Shown here piece after piece: positions 1 through 6,343 of a stretch of 50,083 nt of DNA. The stretch is taken from assembly GCA_035456265.1 (NCBI GenBank), contig DATIDP010000072.1, positions 1-50,083 of the forward strand, read 5' to 3'. The translations under genes were made by a program, and so were the position numbers. The stretch is from DASUPK01 sp035456265. Lineage in GTDB: Bacteria > Actinomycetota > Thermoleophilia > Solirubrobacterales > 70-9. The notes under the pieces are model-generated. The model was not told where the DNA came from. It saw only the letters and a program-made list of their open reading frames with translations, and searched no databases. The stretch's first letter is position 1. Each line of letters opens with the position of its first letter.

Positions 1-819
1 CACGATCCTCTTCCTCTTGCCCTCCGGCTCCCGCTGCGAGAACTCGGTGAAGATGTCGACGTTGCGGCGGTTCGTCGGGTCGGCGTCATCGGAGTCGAGC
101 CACTCACGGCTCAGGTCGTCGAGCTCCATCTCGCCCGCGTCGATGTCGATGTCCGCGTCCACCATCTCGCCCAGCTCGCGCACCTCCGGATTGGTGAAGG
201 CCGCCTGGGCGGGCCCGCGGCGCCCGAGCACGAGGATCTCCTTGACCCGGGCGCCGTTGAACGCCTCGATCGCGTGGTCGGCCGTGTCCGTCTCGCCGAG
301 CTCGTCGGCGGTCAGGGCGAGCATCCGCGCCACGTCGGCGGCGACGTTGCCGTTGCCGATCACGACGACCCGCTCGCAGGAGAGGTCGAACTCCCGGTCG
401 GCGAAATCGGGGTGGGCGTTGTACCAGTTGACGAACTCGGTGGCGGGATGGGACCCGGGCAGCTCCTCGCCGGGGATGCCGAGCTGGCGGTCGGTGGCCG
501 TGCCGTAGGCGAAGACGACCGCGTGGTAGCGCTCCCTGAGCTCATCCACCGTCACGTCGTTCCCGACCTCGACGTGGCCGAAGAAGCGGAACTCGGGCCG
601 GGCTGCGGTCTTCTCGTAGACCCGGATCACGGACTTGATCTTCGGGTGGTCCGGCGCTACGCCGAACCGCACCAGCCCATAGGGGGTGGGAAGCCGGTCG
701 AACATGTCGACCTCGGCGTGCGTCCCGTCGTGCTTGAGGATGTGCTCGGCCGTATAGAAGCCCGCCGGGCCCGACCCGACGATGGCGACGCGCAGGGGAT
801 TTTCCTCGGTGCCGATCAA
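1..819 (-). CDS. fprA: FprA-type ferredoxin--NADP+ reductase, 3' end outside window
   Basis: FAD-dependent reductase that passes electrons between NADPH and ferredoxin in the cytoplasm. Read on the minus strand, the frame is open from just after the stop of the upstream cyclase-family gene to the window edge, so the C-terminus is missing. Visible motifs are the FAD-binding GSGPAGFYTAEH near the N-terminus, the adrenodoxin-reductase signature YGLVRFGVAPDHPK, IPGEELPGS, the second Rossmann motif VIGNGNVAADVARML and GRRGPAQAAF. These match mycobacterial FprA. No ATG or GTG lies between the in-frame stop at 871-873 and the first motif; TTG at 819 is the best start, with a GGAGAGG about 20 nt upstream, so the start is uncertain. 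It is the last visible gene of a minus-strand operon containing a monooxygenase and a dioxygenase, which may draw on reduced ferredoxin (inference). Family assignment is secure. Confidence 0.88.
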   Translation of the reverse strand, partial: MIGTEENPLRVAIVGSGPAGFYTAEHILKHDGTHAEVDMFDRLPTPYGLVRFGVAPDHPKIKSVIRVYEKTAARPEFRFFGHVEVGNDVTVDELRERYHAVVFAYGTATDRQLGIPGEELPGSHPATEFVNWYNAHPDFADREFDLSCERVVVIGNGNVAADVARMLALTADELGETDTADHAIEAFNGARVKEILVLGRRGPAQAAFTNPEVRELGEMVDADIDIDAGEMELDDLSREWLDSDDADPTNRRNVDIFTEFSQREPEGKRKRIV

Positions 820-870
820 AGCGAGCGGGAAAGGGTAGTGGCTGGCCTCTCCGGGCGGTCCGGCAGGTGG

Positions 871-1623
871 TCAGTCGGGGAGGATCGCGACAACGCGTGC
901 GGGGGCGGCGCTGGCGCCCTCGATCCGGAGCGGAAAACAGGCGACCTGGAAGCCCTCGGCGGGCAGCGATCCGAGGTTGAAGAGGCGCTCGATCTGCGAG
1001 TACGCGAGGTCCACCTGATGGGCCGCCCAGAAGATCCCCGGCTTCCCCTCCGCTCTCGCCCGCTCGGCCTGCAGGTGGAGTGGCTCGTCCCAGCCCCAGG
1101 CGTCGATGCCCATCACGCGCACGCCCTGTCCGTGGAGCCAGCGCGTCGCCTCGGCGCTCACGCCCGGGCCGCGGGCGATGTAGTCGGGCTGGTCGTAGAA
1201 CGCGTCCCGCCCGGTGTGCACGAGGAGGATGTCGAGTTCGTTGAGCTGGCGCGGGAGGCGCTCCTGCACCTCGGCGGCCGAAAGCGACTCGCCGTCCGCA
1301 CGGTCGGTCGCGTCGATTACCACACCGGGGGCGTAGAACCACTCCAGCGGAAGCTGATCGATCGTCTGCGCCCGCTTCCCCTCGACCTTCGAGTTGTAGT
1401 GCCAGGGCGCGTCCACGTGGGTCGAGTTGTGGGTGCCGAAGCGAAGGAAGGTCTCGGTCGTCCAGCCCTCGCGGTCGCGGAGCAGCTCCGAGTCGACGCC
1501 GAAGATCGTCTCGACCGCCCCCGCCCCCTGGGCGTGGCTCTCGAACTCGATATCGGTCCGGAGCGGGTCCGGCCACTCCGGCGGGTCCTGCCGAATCGGT
1601 GCCGAAAGATCGATCAGCGCCAC
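871..1623 (-). CDS. Cyclase-family (kynurenine-formamidase-like) metal-dependent hydrolase
   Basis: 250-residue protein of the cyclase/formamidase family (PF04199), whose members hydrolyse amide or cyclic substrates using zinc or manganese. The family metal-binding motif is present as HNSTHVDAPWH (about residues 64-74), and a second conserved stretch GIDAWGWDEP lies near residue 172. The start is a GTG placed directly after the TGA of the upstream SRPBCC gene in the same frame, so translation probably continues by reinitiation. The substrate is not evident. Family members include kynurenine formamidase and isatin hydrolase, but no kynurenine pathway genes are in view. The neighbours (cysteine-dioxygenase-like cupin, flavin monooxygenase, ferredoxin reductase) suggest a shared oxidative or degradative pathway. 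Confidence 0.85.
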   Translation of the reverse strand: MALIDLSAPIRQDPPEWPDPLRTDIEFESHAQGAGAVETIFGVDSELLRDREGWTTETFLRFGTHNSTHVDAPWHYNSKVEGKRAQTIDQLPLEWFYAPGVVIDATDRADGESLSAAEVQERLPRQLNELDILLVHTGRDAFYDQPDYIARGPGVSAEATRWLHGQGVRVMGIDAWGWDEPLHLQAERARAEGKPGIFWAAHQVDLAYSQIERLFNLGSLPAEGFQVACFPLRIEGASAAPARVVAILPD

Positions 1624-2070
1624 TCAGCGCCTCCGCTCGGTGAAGCGTCGCTCGAGGTTCTCAACCGTTTGCTCCAAGGCCCTCCTCACCGCACGGCGGA
1701 AGATAGTCCGGTCGAACAGACCTTGGAGCCCCCGTCGCGGCCGGTAGCTGACGAGGAGCCGGTAGTCGAACCCGTCGCCGGCGTCGGAGAAGTGCCGGTA
1801 GTGCTCGGCGGGAGGGAGGCCGCGCTGCTCGCTTCGGTAGGCGACCTGCCTGTAGGGATCAAGCTTCCACAGGGTCATGGCGAGCTCAGTCGGGCGTCCC
1901 ATGAGGCGGAGCGAGAGTCTGGCGCGATCGCCCGGGTGCTGCCAGCGCGACCCGGGCTCGATTGCGAGCAGGCCCGGCCAGTACTCGGGCCAGTTGGCGC
2001 AATCCGTGATGTAGTCGAAGCCTTCTTGGAGAGGGACGGCAAAGCGATGGTCGACCGCGACCTCGATCAT
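1624..2070 (-). CDS. SRPBCC (START/Bet v1-like) small-molecule-binding protein
   Basis: 148-residue protein with the pattern of the SRPBCC polyketide cyclase/dehydrase family: an N-terminal strand (VAVDHRFAVPLQEGFDYI), the helix with NWPEYWPG, then alternating strands and a long C-terminal helix (ALEQTVENLERRF) that normally closes the ligand cavity. Such proteins bind or process hydrophobic ligands. The ATG at 2070 overlaps the TGA of the 37-codon ORF upstream (ATGA), and a GGAGG lies about 17 nt upstream. The stop abuts the GTG of the next gene. Function is unassigned; the operon position between a cysteine-dioxygenase-like cupin and a cyclase-family hydrolase is the only functional hint. 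Confidence 0.75.
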   Translation of the reverse strand: MIEVAVDHRFAVPLQEGFDYITDCANWPEYWPGLLAIEPGSRWQHPGDRARLSLRLMGRPTELAMTLWKLDPYRQVAYRSEQRGLPPAEHYRHFSDAGDGFDYRLLVSYRPRRGLQGLFDRTIFRRAVRRALEQTVENLERRFTERRR

Positions 2071-2180
2071 TCCGCGCCCGCTCGTGCCTCCGCCCGCCCG
2101 ATCCCGGCGCGCTCCGTGAGCCATACAAGGGGGTCGTAGATCCTGCTGCAGACGCGTTCCCGGAACTTCCTCATCCTCAT
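2067..2180 (-). CDS. 37-residue micro-ORF coupled by ATGA on both sides
   Basis: A short ORF starting MRMRKFRERVCSRIYDP and ending RAEARAGAE. Its ATG overlaps the TGA of the cysteine-dioxygenase-like gene and its TGA overlaps the ATG of the SRPBCC gene, each as an ATGA tetranucleotide. This double coupling fills exactly the space between two real genes and argues that it is translated. The central stretch SRIYDPLVWLTERAG resembles the N-terminal helix of some actinobacterial class I methyltransferases, but the downstream SAM-binding domain is absent, so it is either a remnant of such a gene or an independent micro-protein. It is basic and predicted helical, with no obvious membrane segment. 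Confidence 0.55.
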   Translation of the reverse strand: MRMRKFRERVCSRIYDPLVWLTERAGIGRAEARAGAE

Positions 2181-2695
2181 GCCGATAGGAGTCGAGCGGC
2201 CGTGTCGAGCCGGCGCAGCGCGCCGTCCGGGAGGACCTCGTAGTCGAGCGGGTCCGAGACCGCCGGCGTGTACACGTGGATCGAGAGGGCGACTCCGTAG
2301 CCGGGGTCGTGGCGGACCCGGTGGATGTAGTCGGGGCCGAAGCTGAAGACCGACTCCGCGGGCCGCGTGTGCCTGTCCTGGGCGACGACCTGCCCGTCCA
2401 CGGCATCGATCGTTTCCTCGACCAGCAGCCCGCTGCAGACAAACGCGGCGCCGCTCGCCCCGCCGTGATCGTGGAAGGTGGTGTCCTGTCCCGCCGCCCA
2501 TCCGAACAGGGCGATCTCGAGATGGGGAGTCTCATAGAGGACGCGATGACTGCGCCGCTCGACGTCGAAGCTGACTGCGTGGCCCCAGAGCCACGGTGAT
2601 CGGCCCACCCTGGTGACGATCTCCTCCAGGTCCTCGAGCGTCGAGGGCGACGCCGCGATGAGCGTCTCGTCAAGCACCCCGATCCGTCTCCGCAT
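2177..2695 (-). CDS. Cysteine dioxygenase-type cupin
   Basis: Cupin of the type I cysteine dioxygenase family (PF05995), which uses Fe(II) and O2 to oxidise a thiol to a sulfinate. Numbering from the ATG at 2695, His75 and His77 (TFHDHGGASGA) and His125 (YIHRVRHD) correspond to the three-histidine iron site, and His140/Tyr142 in SIHVYTP match the conserved second-sphere His and catalytic Tyr of mammalian CDO. This pattern makes a thiol dioxygenase likely, though the substrate (cysteine, 3-mercaptopropionate or another thiol) cannot be read. The start is ambiguous: ATG at 2695 overlaps the monooxygenase gene by 26 bp, while GTG at 2677 overlaps by 8 bp and has a GGAG nine bases upstream. The stop overlaps the next micro-ORF (ATGA). 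Confidence 0.82.
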   Translation of the reverse strand: MRRRIGVLDETLIAASPSTLEDLEEIVTRVGRSPWLWGHAVSFDVERRSHRVLYETPHLEIALFGWAAGQDTTFHDHGGASGAAFVCSGLLVEETIDAVDGQVVAQDRHTRPAESVFSFGPDYIHRVRHDPGYGVALSIHVYTPAVSDPLDYEVLPDGALRRLDTAARLLSA

Positions 2696-3872
2696 TCATC
2701 GCCGGGCGCCGGGACGGCCTGAGTCGCGGGCCGTCTGCCGCTGAGGCACGACGGAGCTCGCGGGCGATCGCCTTCGCGGCGCGCCTCGCCTCCTTGCCCA
2801 TGTAGCCGAGCCCGCCGGGACGTGGCAGGTAGCCGATGAAGCGCAGGCCCTCGGCGGCGGGCCGAGGCCCGATCGCCTTGGGCATCCCGCTATCGCCGAG
2901 CACCCCGAGGTGGCCCACGAGCGGCTCGAGCTCTCGCCGGTATCCCGTCGAGCAGATCACCGAGTCGGGCTCGAGCCGCGACCCATCGGCCAGTACAACC
3001 CCCCTCGAGTCCAGCGACTCGACGGCGGCGACGACCTCGATCCGACCATCCTCGATCGCCTCGATCACCTCGGCGTCGACGATCGCCGGCACCTTCTCCC
3101 GCGTTCGGACGTCGGCGAACACTCCCTGCTCGGGGACCGGCAGGCCGTACTCGGTCAGATCGCCCACGTCCATTCGCCGGGCGAAGCGCGCGATCCGGTC
3201 GGCGACTCGGGTCGGCAGGTGCCAGAGCCAGGTTCCGATCAGGTCCCCGGGAACCGGCCCGGGACCCTGGCGCAGCAGGATGTTGGGTGGCGTGCGAATC
3301 GCCAGCCAGACCCGGGCGGCGCCTCCCTCAGCCAGCTCGTGGGCGATCTCCATCCCCGAGCTGCCGGGGCCAACCACCAGCACCGTCTGTTCCTCGAACG
3401 GCCTGGCGTTCCTGTACTGCGACGAGTGGAGTAGAGCGCCCTTGAAGGAGTCGCGGCCAGGCCAGGCGGGGATCAGCGGACTCTGTTCGAGGCCCAGCGC
3501 GACGATCACCTGCGGTGCGCGGAGCTCACCGGGGCTGGTGTGCACCACCCATTCCCCGTCATCGCGCTCGATTCGCTCGACGCGGGTGCCCAGACGCAGC
3601 TCGATCCCCTCCTCGCCGGCGTGTCGCTCGAGATGCTCGATCTCTTGATCGCGGCTGGGAAAGGTCGGCGTGCCCTTCGGGTAGGGGCGACCGGGCAGGT
3701 GCGAGAACCGGCGCCAGGTGTTGAGTCGCAGACCGTCGTACCGCGAACGCCATGAGGATGCGACTTGGTCGGCCTGATCCAGCACCACCGGGGTCACCCC
3801 CTCGTCCTTGAGAGCGAGCGCGGATGCAATCCCGGCGGGCCCGGCTCCGACCACTATGACTTGGCGTTCCAT
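2670..3872 (-). CDS. Flavin-containing monooxygenase-like FAD/NADPH oxidoreductase
   Basis: 400-residue single-component flavoprotein monooxygenase. The FAD Rossmann motif GAGPAG is at residues 9-14, the FMO fingerprint FKGALLHSSQY at about 143-153, the NADPH Rossmann motif GPGSSG at about 168-173, and the C-terminal STGYRRELEPL matches the conserved STGY of FMO and YUCCA-like enzymes. These enzymes oxygenate soft nucleophiles (N or S) or ketones. ATG at 3872 is chosen because AGGGGAAGGA lies just upstream; the frame is open further but the extra residues are not FMO-like. First gene of the minus-strand operon to CDO, SRPBCC, cyclase and FprA. A TAGATT -10 candidate at 3911-3916 sits between inverted half-sites. 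Pairing with a thiol dioxygenase suggests sulfur-compound oxidation (inference). Confidence 0.85.
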   Translation of the reverse strand: MERQVIVVGAGPAGIASALALKDEGVTPVVLDQADQVASSWRSRYDGLRLNTWRRFSHLPGRPYPKGTPTFPSRDQEIEHLERHAGEEGIELRLGTRVERIERDDGEWVVHTSPGELRAPQVIVALGLEQSPLIPAWPGRDSFKGALLHSSQYRNARPFEEQTVLVVGPGSSGMEIAHELAEGGAARVWLAIRTPPNILLRQGPGPVPGDLIGTWLWHLPTRVADRIARFARRMDVGDLTEYGLPVPEQGVFADVRTREKVPAIVDAEVIEAIEDGRIEVVAAVESLDSRGVVLADGSRLEPDSVICSTGYRRELEPLVGHLGVLGDSGMPKAIGPRPAAEGLRFIGYLPRPGGLGYMGKEARRAAKAIARELRRASAADGPRLRPSRRPAMNAETDRGA

Positions 3873-3900
3873 TTTCCTTCCCCTGGGTCGGCATTCCCGT

Positions 3901-3936
3901 TGCAGGCGCGAATCTACGACGAGCTCGCCGCCTGCA
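3901..3936 (-). promoter_or_regulatory. Candidate -10 flanked by inverted half-sites upstream of the monooxygenase operon
   Basis: On the minus strand TAGATT (3911-3916) would place transcription start near 3904, about 32 nt before the ATG at 3872. Perfect 8-bp inverted repeats, TGCAGGCG at 3901-3908 and CGCCTGCA at 3929-3936, flank it. A repressor bound to both half-sites would cover the promoter. The arrangement is direct observation; the operator role is inference. Confidence 0.4.
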
Positions 3937-3969
3937 CATCGGCTGAAGCACCCAAATGCAAGTCGCGAG

Positions 3970-3993
3970 CGAGTGGGTGATCTCACCCACTCG
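3970..3993. repeat. 24-bp near-perfect palindrome between regulator and monooxygenase
   Basis: CGAGTGGGTGA, a 2-bp centre (TC), then TCACCCACTCG: eleven paired bases on each side. It lies just downstream of the LuxR-family stop (3998) and about 77 bp upstream of the inferred monooxygenase start site. As RNA it could fold as a terminator stem but no U-tract follows on the minus strand; as DNA it has the size and symmetry of an activator or repressor site. Confidence 0.5.
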
Positions 3994-3997
3994 TGAC

Positions 3998-5638
3998 TCA
4001 GATCAGGGAATGCTCGTGCGCGTAGGTGGTCGCCGCCGCGCGGGATGAGACGCCGAGCTTGGCGTACAGGTTGCTTACGTGCCGGTCGACGGTCCTGACG
4101 CTGACGACGAGAGCTGCCGCGATCTCCCTGTTCGTCTGCCCTGCGCAGAGCAGACGCAGCACCTCGAGCTCGCGCTTGGTGAGCCCGTGCGGAGCGATGG
4201 CGTTGCCGAGTCCAGCCGGCCCCTCGATCCGGGCGAGGTCAGAGGCCGCGCCGAGGCGAACGAAGGTCTCCCGCGCCGCTTCCAGCTCGAGCCTCGCGGT
4301 GTCCTCGTCCTCGAGGTTGCGACAAGCGAGCCCGATCAGCTCTCGGGCCCGGGCGTTCTCGTACGGGGCGTTGAATTGCCGCCAGAGCTCAGAGGCCCGG
4401 CGGAGCGGCTGGAGTGACTCCTGCGAGTTTCCGGCTGCAAGATCGACTCGGCCGCGCGTTTGCGCCGCCATGGCGGCAAGCGCGCCGGGCTCGGGCTCCG
4501 TGGCCGCGATCGAGTCGAGCTCGCCGCAGCCCTCCTCAGCCTCTGTCAGCTCACCGATCGCCACCTGGATCTCGACGTACGCCGGCAGCAGACTCGCTCG
4601 CTTGCCGGGATCATTGGCTTCCGAGAGCACCCTGCGAATCGCCGCATCCGCGGCCCTCTCGTCTCCCTGCGCCAGCCTCAGCAGAGCGAGGCCGGGGTGC
4701 GGCTCCCAGCCGTGGCCGCTGGCCTCGCGATAAGCCTCCTCCGCCGCGGCATGCTCACCGCGCAGGCGGTGAACCTCTCCCCGCTGGTAGTGGGCCTCGC
4801 CGGCTGCCACTGGATTCTCACCCTTCAAGCAGCGCTCGGCTGCTCGTCGCGCTTCCTCGATCGCCTCCTGCCAGGAACCGTCCATGCGCATGATCTGCGC
4901 GCGATGGACCAAGCAGCGGCCGGTGAAGGCGACCAGCTCGGGCTGGCCCGCGCACCACTGTGTGAGCGCGTTCGTCCACTCCCGTGCGCGGCGCAGCTCA
5001 TGCGCCTCCTGGCAGGCCAGGATGGCGCCGCAGTAGACGATTCCGGAGCTGACCGGAGAGACCTCCCCCGCGATCACCGCGACCATCGCCAAGTCGAGGA
5101 GCGCCAAGCCCTCGCGGAACCGTCCAAGACCGATCAGCGCGCTCCCCTGCGCGAAGGAGCCGAGCGAGAAGAGGTCGGGATCCTCGAAGCGCTCGCCGAT
5201 CGCGACAGCCTGAGCCGCGATCGCCGCGGCGCTCTCGAGCTGCCCGGCCGCCTCCTGTTCGATCGTTCGCGGGAGCAGCAGGTAGCCGCGTTCGACGCAG
5301 TCGCTGCCCTCTCGTTGGACTAACCGCTCGGCACGGCCGAGCCAGCCGCCGGCCTGACCAAGCTCACCCCGAATCGCGAGGCCGAGGGCGATCCAGTGGG
5401 CGCAGCGGACCGCCGCGAGCGGCTCTCCCGCGTCGAGGTAATCCCGGTAGGCCCGTTCGAGCGCCTGCCGGTACTCGTCCTCGAGGCCGAGCATGTATGC
5501 CGAGGTCGCCAGCAGCTCCAGGTCGGGGTGGCCGAGGGGGGCCGAGCCGTCGGCAGCCCTGAGCGCCTCATAGGCTTGGCGCCACGACTGGCGGGCGTAG
5601 TGGTCGCGCCCACTCTCGAGTTCCGCGAGGACCTCCAC
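3998..5638 (-). CDS. TPR-repeat transcriptional regulator with C-terminal LuxR-type HTH
   Basis: 546-residue regulator. Most of the protein is alpha-helical, Ala/Leu/Glu-rich, with TPR-like helical pairs (for example ARAYRDYLDAGEPLAAVRCA and GEAHYQRGEVHRLRGEHAAA). The last about 65 residues form a GerE/LuxR DNA-binding domain: LTKRELEVLRLLCAGQTNREIA, then the recognition-helix region VSVRTVDRHVSNLYAKLGV. There is no N-terminal ATPase or receiver domain, so it resembles the C-terminal half of MalT/LAL regulators, with the TPR region as sensor. GTG at 5638 lies nine bases after the hemQ stop, so it is probably cotranscribed with hemQ. It is followed by a 24-bp palindrome and the monooxygenase operon, which it may control. 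Confidence 0.85.
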   Translation of the reverse strand: MEVLAELESGRDHYARQSWRQAYEALRAADGSAPLGHPDLELLATSAYMLGLEDEYRQALERAYRDYLDAGEPLAAVRCAHWIALGLAIRGELGQAGGWLGRAERLVQREGSDCVERGYLLLPRTIEQEAAGQLESAAAIAAQAVAIGERFEDPDLFSLGSFAQGSALIGLGRFREGLALLDLAMVAVIAGEVSPVSSGIVYCGAILACQEAHELRRAREWTNALTQWCAGQPELVAFTGRCLVHRAQIMRMDGSWQEAIEEARRAAERCLKGENPVAAGEAHYQRGEVHRLRGEHAAAEEAYREASGHGWEPHPGLALLRLAQGDERAADAAIRRVLSEANDPGKRASLLPAYVEIQVAIGELTEAEEGCGELDSIAATEPEPGALAAMAAQTRGRVDLAAGNSQESLQPLRRASELWRQFNAPYENARARELIGLACRNLEDEDTARLELEAARETFVRLGAASDLARIEGPAGLGNAIAPHGLTKRELEVLRLLCAGQTNREIAAALVVSVRTVDRHVSNLYAKLGVSSRAAATTYAHEHSLI

Positions 5639-5647
5639 CGAGGTCGA

Positions 5648-6343
5648 TTATGCGGGGGTGACGGCGGTGGCCGCCGTCCCGTCCAGCGCGTCGAGGGCGC
5701 GGCCGAGCGACATCGCCACGCAGGTGAAGATCGGGGTGTCGCGCAACGTGTACGAACTCGACTCGGTGCCGCGGAGCTCCTGGACCAGGTCCAGGAACTC
5801 GCCCGGCTCGTCGCCCTCGAAGGAGACGACGAACTCCTGATCGTCGAGGCCGAAGGAGTAGGCGGTGTTGATCGAGATCTCGGGGTAGCGGCGGCCCACC
5901 TCGATGTGGTTGACCATGATGCGCTGCCGCTCGTCGAGCGGCAGGCCGTACCACTCCCGCTTCTTGTCGAGGGGGTAGACGAAGAGGTACTTCCGCCCGG
6001 AGGTGCAGATCTCGGGCCGCGACTCGGAGTCCGAGTACGGCGAGGGCTTCGTCATCGCCAGGTACGAGTACGGCGAGGTCGCCCACCGTGCCAGGCCGCT
6101 CTGGCCGAGCACCACGTGGAAGGTGTGTATGTCCTCGAGAATCGGGCTCTGGCTCAGCAGGAGCAGGTCGACGTCCCCTCGCGTGCCGACCGTCGAATAC
6201 GCTCGCAGCGAGCGGTCCTCCGCAAAGTCCTCGCAGGCCGCCTGGAACTCGGCCTTGTCCTGTGCCCGCTCCTCTGGGCTGCGCCTGCGCCAGGCGGGGT
6301 CGAGCTTGAAGAACGTGAACTTGACGAACGTGCGGCCGGCCAC
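5648..6343 (-). CDS. hemQ: HemQ, coproheme decarboxylase (chlorite dismutase family)
   Basis: 231-residue member of the chlorite dismutase superfamily. In actinobacteria HemQ performs the last step of the coproporphyrin-dependent haem pathway, decarboxylating coproheme to haem b using peroxide. Tyr123 in the VYPLDKKREWYGLP segment corresponds to the catalytic Tyr of the YP...K...WY motif, and His146 in MVNHIEVGRRY to the proximal haem ligand. There is no distal Arg evident for chlorite dismutation, so decarboxylase is preferred. The GTG at 6343 is chosen because it gives the normal length and is preceded by TAACCT at a 7-bp gap, a leaderless-type promoter; longer starts would read through the neighbouring gene's signal peptide region. 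Confidence 0.9.
   Translation of the reverse strand: MAGRTFVKFTFFKLDPAWRRRSPEERAQDKAEFQAACEDFAEDRSLRAYSTVGTRGDVDLLLLSQSPILEDIHTFHVVLGQSGLARWATSPYSYLAMTKPSPYSDSESRPEICTSGRKYLFVYPLDKKREWYGLPLDERQRIMVNHIEVGRRYPEISINTAYSFGLDDQEFVVSFEGDEPGEFLDLVQELRGTESSSYTLRDTPIFTCVAMSLGRALDALDGTAATAVTPA

Noticed and set aside
274..2139. Long plus-strand open frame opposite the operon genes
   Set aside because: Composition (Val/Arg/Glu/Gly-rich, no domain) is that of an antisense shadow of high-G+C genes; all recognised motifs are on the minus strand.
5648..6343. True chlorite dismutase
   Set aside because: The catalytic Tyr pattern and actinobacterial context fit HemQ; I see no evidence of the distal Arg motif of chlorite dismutases.
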